Shown one piece after another: positions 60,744 through 64,000 of a stretch of 64,000 nt of DNA (positions are counted from its first letter, which is position 1; every line of letters begins with the position of its first letter). The DNA comes from CAZCTO01 sp964501725 (GTDB taxonomy: Bacteria > Bacillota > Clostridia > Saccharofermentanales > Saccharofermentanaceae). The stretch is taken from assembly GCA_964501725.1 (NCBI GenBank), contig CAZCTO010000013.1, forward strand, positions 7,218-71,217, written 5' to 3'. The notes beneath the pieces were generated by a model. The model saw only the letters and a list, made by a program, of their open reading frames with translations. It did no database searches and was not told where the DNA came from. Made by a program: the position numbers and the translations under genes.

Positions 60744-62090
60744 TCAGCCGGCCCGGTCCTTTTTTTTAAAGACACCTATACCGGGCTTCTCCGGCTCCCG
60801 GTTCTTTCGCAGCTCCTGCATTACACGTTCGTTCATCTTATAGTGCTCGTCACAAGCAACGGGGTCTTTGAAAAGCTCACGATCGGATTTCAGTTTTAAC
60901 TGGGTATTCATGTAATTTTTTTCAATGAGCTTGATATATTTCTTGGCTTCCGCGTCCTTGCCCAGACGACGATAGATTTCTGCCAGTTTATAGACGACAA
61001 GGAGGTTATCCGGGAAAGACTGCATCAATTTCTTGTACTCGTTAATGACTACGGACGGTTCCTGAGAAACAGCATTCAACTCAACTCGACTCAACAGGAA
61101 GGCAAAATGGCCGGGGAAAAATTCCAGAAGACGATTAAGGATCATCAGGTGAAGATCCTTGATGGCCTTCAGTTTCCCTTCGTCCTTGATTCCCTTGAGA
61201 TACTCAAAGTAGATTACAAACAAATCGGGATCCTTATCATAGATCTCGGCGGCACGAACGAAAGCCCGCTCTGCTTCCTCTTCGTTGCCCTCAATGATGT
61301 AATTTCGGGCATCTCTGCGATACGTTGCATATAGTTCATAGTCAATGTCTTCTTCGACAGCCGGCGAGAAAACCTGTACGCGTGTTCGATCCCACATCGG
61401 CGGGATCGGTGCGTTTCTGCTTTCGGAAGAAGCGTCGGCTTTTCGCACTTTATGAAAAAGCGAAAAGTTCAATTCCCATCTCGGATCGGTCTCAATCGCA
61501 AGTATTTGCTTCTCTGCTTCATAACCCGAAGGTATGGAATAAGAATTATCCTTCCAATGAAACACCAGATCCAAATAGACCCATACGCTGTGCGGTATCA
61601 GAGGATTTGCGGCGAAGGACTTTAAGAGTGGAAGGCGCAGGTAATTGACAATTACCGGATTGCAAAGAAGATCCGACTGGAAAAGCTTTGTCCAGTTGCT
61701 CATCTCTATCTTGCCGTAGAAATCATCGGACAAAGCCATTATCGTGGCATAAAGGCGAACAATATCTTCTATTCGGCTGCTGACATCCTCCGGGATAACG
61801 ACATTGCGCCGTCCTGAAACTGAATCGCTCCGCATCTCAAAAATCGGAAGCAGAAATGCGGCGACTTCCTGAGTCAGGGATAAATCTGTGTCATTCAAAT
61901 CTATATCCAGAATTGTCGGGTCTCCGGTACGAGCGTAATTCACCGCCCTGATATAGGCTTCTCTCATGATCAAAAAGCCTTCTTCCGAAAAATGCTCCGC
62001 ATCCACGGCGCAGAAATTATCCACAAAAGCATTCCGGATCAATGCAATATCATCTGTTCTCGGCAAATCAAGAATTTCCCATGCTTTCAT
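60744..62090 (-). CDS. J-like N-terminal domain with TPR-like C-terminal part
   Basis: 448 aa, cytoplasmic. The first ~60 residues (MKAWEILDLPRTDDIALIRN, FLIMREAYIRAVNYAR) look like a divergent J domain, but no HPD tripeptide is present, so DnaK stimulation is unlikely. The C-terminal half has TPR-like helices (IIEGNEEEAERAFVRAAEIY, LLVVYKLAEIYRRLGKDAEA). Clostridial proteins of this shape are common and uncharacterised. ATG 62090 is chosen over GTG 62102, which overlaps the ggag site. Confidence 0.8.
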   Translation of the reverse strand: MKAWEILDLPRTDDIALIRNAFVDNFCAVDAEHFSEEGFLIMREAYIRAVNYARTGDPTILDIDLNDTDLSLTQEVAAFLLPIFEMRSDSVSGRRNVVIPEDVSSRIEDIVRLYATIMALSDDFYGKIEMSNWTKLFQSDLLCNPVIVNYLRLPLLKSFAANPLIPHSVWVYLDLVFHWKDNSYSIPSGYEAEKQILAIETDPRWELNFSLFHKVRKADASSESRNAPIPPMWDRTRVQVFSPAVEEDIDYELYATYRRDARNYIIEGNEEEAERAFVRAAEIYDKDPDLFVIYFEYLKGIKDEGKLKAIKDLHLMILNRLLEFFPGHFAFLLSRVELNAVSQEPSVVINEYKKLMQSFPDNLLVVYKLAEIYRRLGKDAEAKKYIKLIEKNYMNTQLKLKSDRELFKDPVACDEHYKMNERVMQELRKNREPEKPGIGVFKKKDRAG

Positions 62091-62529
62091 AAATATAAAC
62101 ACTCCGTTTCTTAATCAGTGAACCAGATCATTAAGAAATCATCAGATAGTCCCTTTTTACTCTTTTACCATATACCTAAAGCGTGAAGGCGTAGTGAATT
62201 AGGTTTATCCAAACGGCATGAAGAAAAAACAAAATGTTAAATTTCTGCGTTTGAGGTGCTTTTTTCGAATTAAATTCGAGTTGAATAAAACAGAAGAAAT
62301 GAAGTGCTGGAAGTGTTTATTAGCGTTTTTCGAATATGTTAATAAAACGCTGCAAAAGATGAATGGAAACTGACATATTACCGCTTGATGTTGACAAATT
62401 TTCAGTTAAATGTAATTATTATAAACTAATTATGCTATCAAAATGACAAAGCATCAAGTATGTTTGAGCCTTTGCCTTTTTTGTGCTTAACAATTCATTT
62501 CAAACGGGAATTACATTGCAGGTGGGGAA
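62091..62529. other. intergenic region with promoter of the adhesin gene
   Basis: About 439 bases, very AT-rich, between divergent genes. A promoter for the rightward gene lies at 62391-62419. No ORF or RNA gene can be supported in the rest. Confidence 0.65.
62391..62419 (+). promoter_or_regulatory. candidate sigma-A promoter of the anchor-A adhesin gene
   Basis: TTGACA at 62391-62396 and AATTAT at 62414-62419 are 17 bases apart; TATTAT at 62417-62422 is an alternative -10. A leader of roughly 100 bases follows before the start codon. Confidence 0.55.
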
Positions 62530-64000
62530 ATGCGAATGACAACTTGGGGAACGAAAACTAACGAAGCCACATTTAAACAAAAGAATCTTAAACGAAAAAT
62601 TGTCTCTGTTATTTTAAGCGCATCAATTATATCGGCGCTGTTTTCATTTCCCGTATCGGCGGCAGGCAGTTGGCAGGATGCCGTAGACAGTAATCTATGG
62701 GATTATGCATTTGTTACACTGGGTAATTTTAATGATGACCCCGGCTCCTCTTCCGGAGAGCACGCCATCGGACCGATAGCCGTAGGCGGGAACTTCACTG
62801 TCGGAACGTATTCGTTTGCCGACAACGGTACAGATCCGGGCGTACTCGAAATTCCCCAACTCCTTGTCGCAGGCAATGCTACGTCAACAAATGCCAATAC
62901 ACTGCGCGGTAATCTTGTCGTGTCATCTACGTCTATAGTTACCGGAACATGGGACTATAAAACAGGATATACAAAGGTAGTGGCTAATCCATTGCCTGTA
63001 AACTTTACGACGGAAGCCGCAAATATGAAGGCGCTTTCTGCAGAAATAGCATCCTACTCAGTCGCAAACGGAGTTAATATCACTCCAACAGGTTCCGGCT
63101 GGGTAACAGCTGATTTGGTCGGAACAGATGCGGCACTCAATGTATTCAACCTGAATGCAAGTGGTGGCATTAATGAGGTAAAAATAAAATGCCCGACCGG
63201 CAGCCAGATCATAATCAACGTAACAGACGCCAGTACATTTGCTCTACCGAATGTATTTGTCTGGAATGGAACCGGCTATGTTCAGCTATCCGGAGAAACG
63301 CAACCGATTGATCATGAACTACTCTGGAACTTTGACTCAACTACCACAATTACATCTAGTTATGTAATGACAAGAGGTGCAATTCTTGCACCATATGCTG
63401 CTGTTAATCTTACCGGAGGGAACAGCAACGGAACGATCATCTGTAATTCATACACCGGGAGTTCAGAAATTCACTGGTCATCTTATACATCCGGCTTCTC
63501 CTTCCTATCAATACCAAACACCGTTCCGGATGCCACGGTTGACACTGCAACCACCGCAGAGGACACATCTGTAATTGTCGACGTTCTTGCAAACGATACG
63601 GACGCAGACGGAGATACCCTGACGGTAACCGGTGTAACGGTTGATCCTCTGCACGGGACCTGCGTGGTGAACGGAGACGGAACGATTACCTACACCCCTA
63701 CCGCGAACTACAATGGTACGGATACCTTTACCTATGGCATCTCTGACGGGAACGGCGGAACAGATACGGCAACGGTAACGATTACTATTACCGGAACCGC
63801 TGACGCACCGGAAGCAACCAATGACAGCAGAACGACAACAGAAGACACCGCAGTAACGGTATCTGTCCTTGCAAACGATACGGACGCAGACGGAGATACC
63901 CTGACGGTAACCGGTGTGACGGTTGATCCTCTGCACGGGACCTGCGTGGTGAACGGAGACGGAACCATTACCTATACACCGAACGAAGATTACTTCGGTA
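62530..64000 (+). CDS. choice-of-anchor A adhesin with cadherin-like repeats, 5' part
   Basis: The frame is open to the right edge, so about 490 residues are visible. A signal peptide (KRKIVSVILSASIISALFSF, cleavage near VSAAG) is followed by a choice-of-anchor A domain of about 270 residues (LWDYAFVTLGNFNDD, GPIAVGGNFTVG, LLVAGNATSTNANTLRGNLV, YVMTRGAILAPYAAVNLTGG). Tandem cadherin-like/Ig-like modules of 94 residues then begin near 63530, each with EDTSVIVDVLANDTDADGD and DGTITYTP. This is a secreted, probably cell-wall or membrane-bound adhesin; its anchor lies beyond the window. ATG 62530 follows ggtgggg; ATG 62536 is an alternative. Confidence 0.88.
   Translation, partial: MRMTTWGTKTNEATFKQKNLKRKIVSVILSASIISALFSFPVSAAGSWQDAVDSNLWDYAFVTLGNFNDDPGSSSGEHAIGPIAVGGNFTVGTYSFADNGTDPGVLEIPQLLVAGNATSTNANTLRGNLVVSSTSIVTGTWDYKTGYTKVVANPLPVNFTTEAANMKALSAEIASYSVANGVNITPTGSGWVTADLVGTDAALNVFNLNASGGINEVKIKCPTGSQIIINVTDASTFALPNVFVWNGTGYVQLSGETQPIDHELLWNFDSTTTITSSYVMTRGAILAPYAAVNLTGGNSNGTIICNSYTGSSEIHWSSYTSGFSFLSIPNTVPDATVDTATTAEDTSVIVDVLANDTDADGDTLTVTGVTVDPLHGTCVVNGDGTITYTPTANYNGTDTFTYGISDGNGGTDTATVTITITGTADAPEATNDSRTTTEDTAVTVSVLANDTDADGDTLTVTGVTVDPLHGTCVVNGDGTITYTPNEDYFG
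63586..63965 (+). repeat. 282-bp-period repeat in the adhesin gene
   Basis: Bases 63586-63683 and 63868-63965 (98 bp) are identical except for one base (gtaacg against gtgacg). They encode the core of successive cadherin-like modules. More copies probably lie beyond the edge. Confidence 0.9.

Noticed and set aside
62091..62390. Possible tRNA or small RNA in the long AT-rich gap
   Set aside because: No cloverleaf, GC-rich stem or terminator structure was found by eye.

Overview
The window reads as chromosomal DNA of a low-to-middle GC Gram-positive bacterium of the Clostridia (Bacillota). The reasons are strong AGGAGG-type ribosome binding sites, TTGACA/TATAAT promoters, a SigI/RsgI pair, a type VIIb secretion cluster with EssC, EsaB and WXG100 proteins, many lipoproteins and membrane proteins with Thr/Pro-rich stalks, YhfC, and PadR-HAAS modules. 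No rRNA, tRNA, CRISPR array, transposase or phage gene was seen. The genus cannot be named from the sequence alone.

Layout. 1-5.4 kb: end of an ABC exporter, a small zinc-ribbon gene, enolase, and a GH31 glycosidase homologue whose catalytic positions look substituted. 5.8-28.4 kb: a one-direction accessory block, by eye AT-richer than its flanks. It holds a PP2C phosphatase, a transmembrane Ser/Thr kinase, a small membrane protein that may start at ACG, a ~1990-residue surface protein, a small stalked surface protein, EssC, EsaB, two WXG100 proteins, two tandem lipoprotein-lipase pairs, a small helical protein, two more WXG100 proteins, an FHA protein and a zinc-ribbon membrane protein. It ends at a 17-bp-stem terminator. 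28.5-30.5 kb: sigI-rsgI with a likely autoregulatory sigma-I promoter. 30.6-34.2 kb: a GntR regulator, cca, a lone pseudopilin and metF. 34.2-39.2 kb: an oligopeptide/nickel-type ABC operon. 39.6-47 kb: CAP-domain proteins, zinc-ribbon proteins including a long hendecad coiled coil, a PstS-like lipoprotein and a stalked extracellular protein. 47.2-57.9 kb: an EF-G-like GTPase, a GT2/GT-C pair, ddl, an HI0933-type flavoprotein, dCMP deaminase and a Nat-type ABC exporter. 57.9-62.1 kb: YhfC, a PadR-HAAS operon and a J-like/TPR protein. 62.5-64 kb: the start of a large choice-of-anchor-A adhesin with near-identical cadherin-like repeats, cut by the window edge.

The most interesting region is the 5.8-28.4 kb block. 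It looks like a type VII secretion system in which the usual EssB, EssA and EsaA genes are absent. An apparently active membrane kinase, a PP2C phosphatase, FHA domains and recurring T-x-[VL]-L motifs suggest control of secretion by threonine phosphorylation. Its likely cargo is a pair of duplicated lipases (catalytic domain first, helical tail last), each preceded by a lipoprotein that could be its immunity or accessory factor. A second item is the GH31 homologue, in which both catalytic aspartates appear to be lost.
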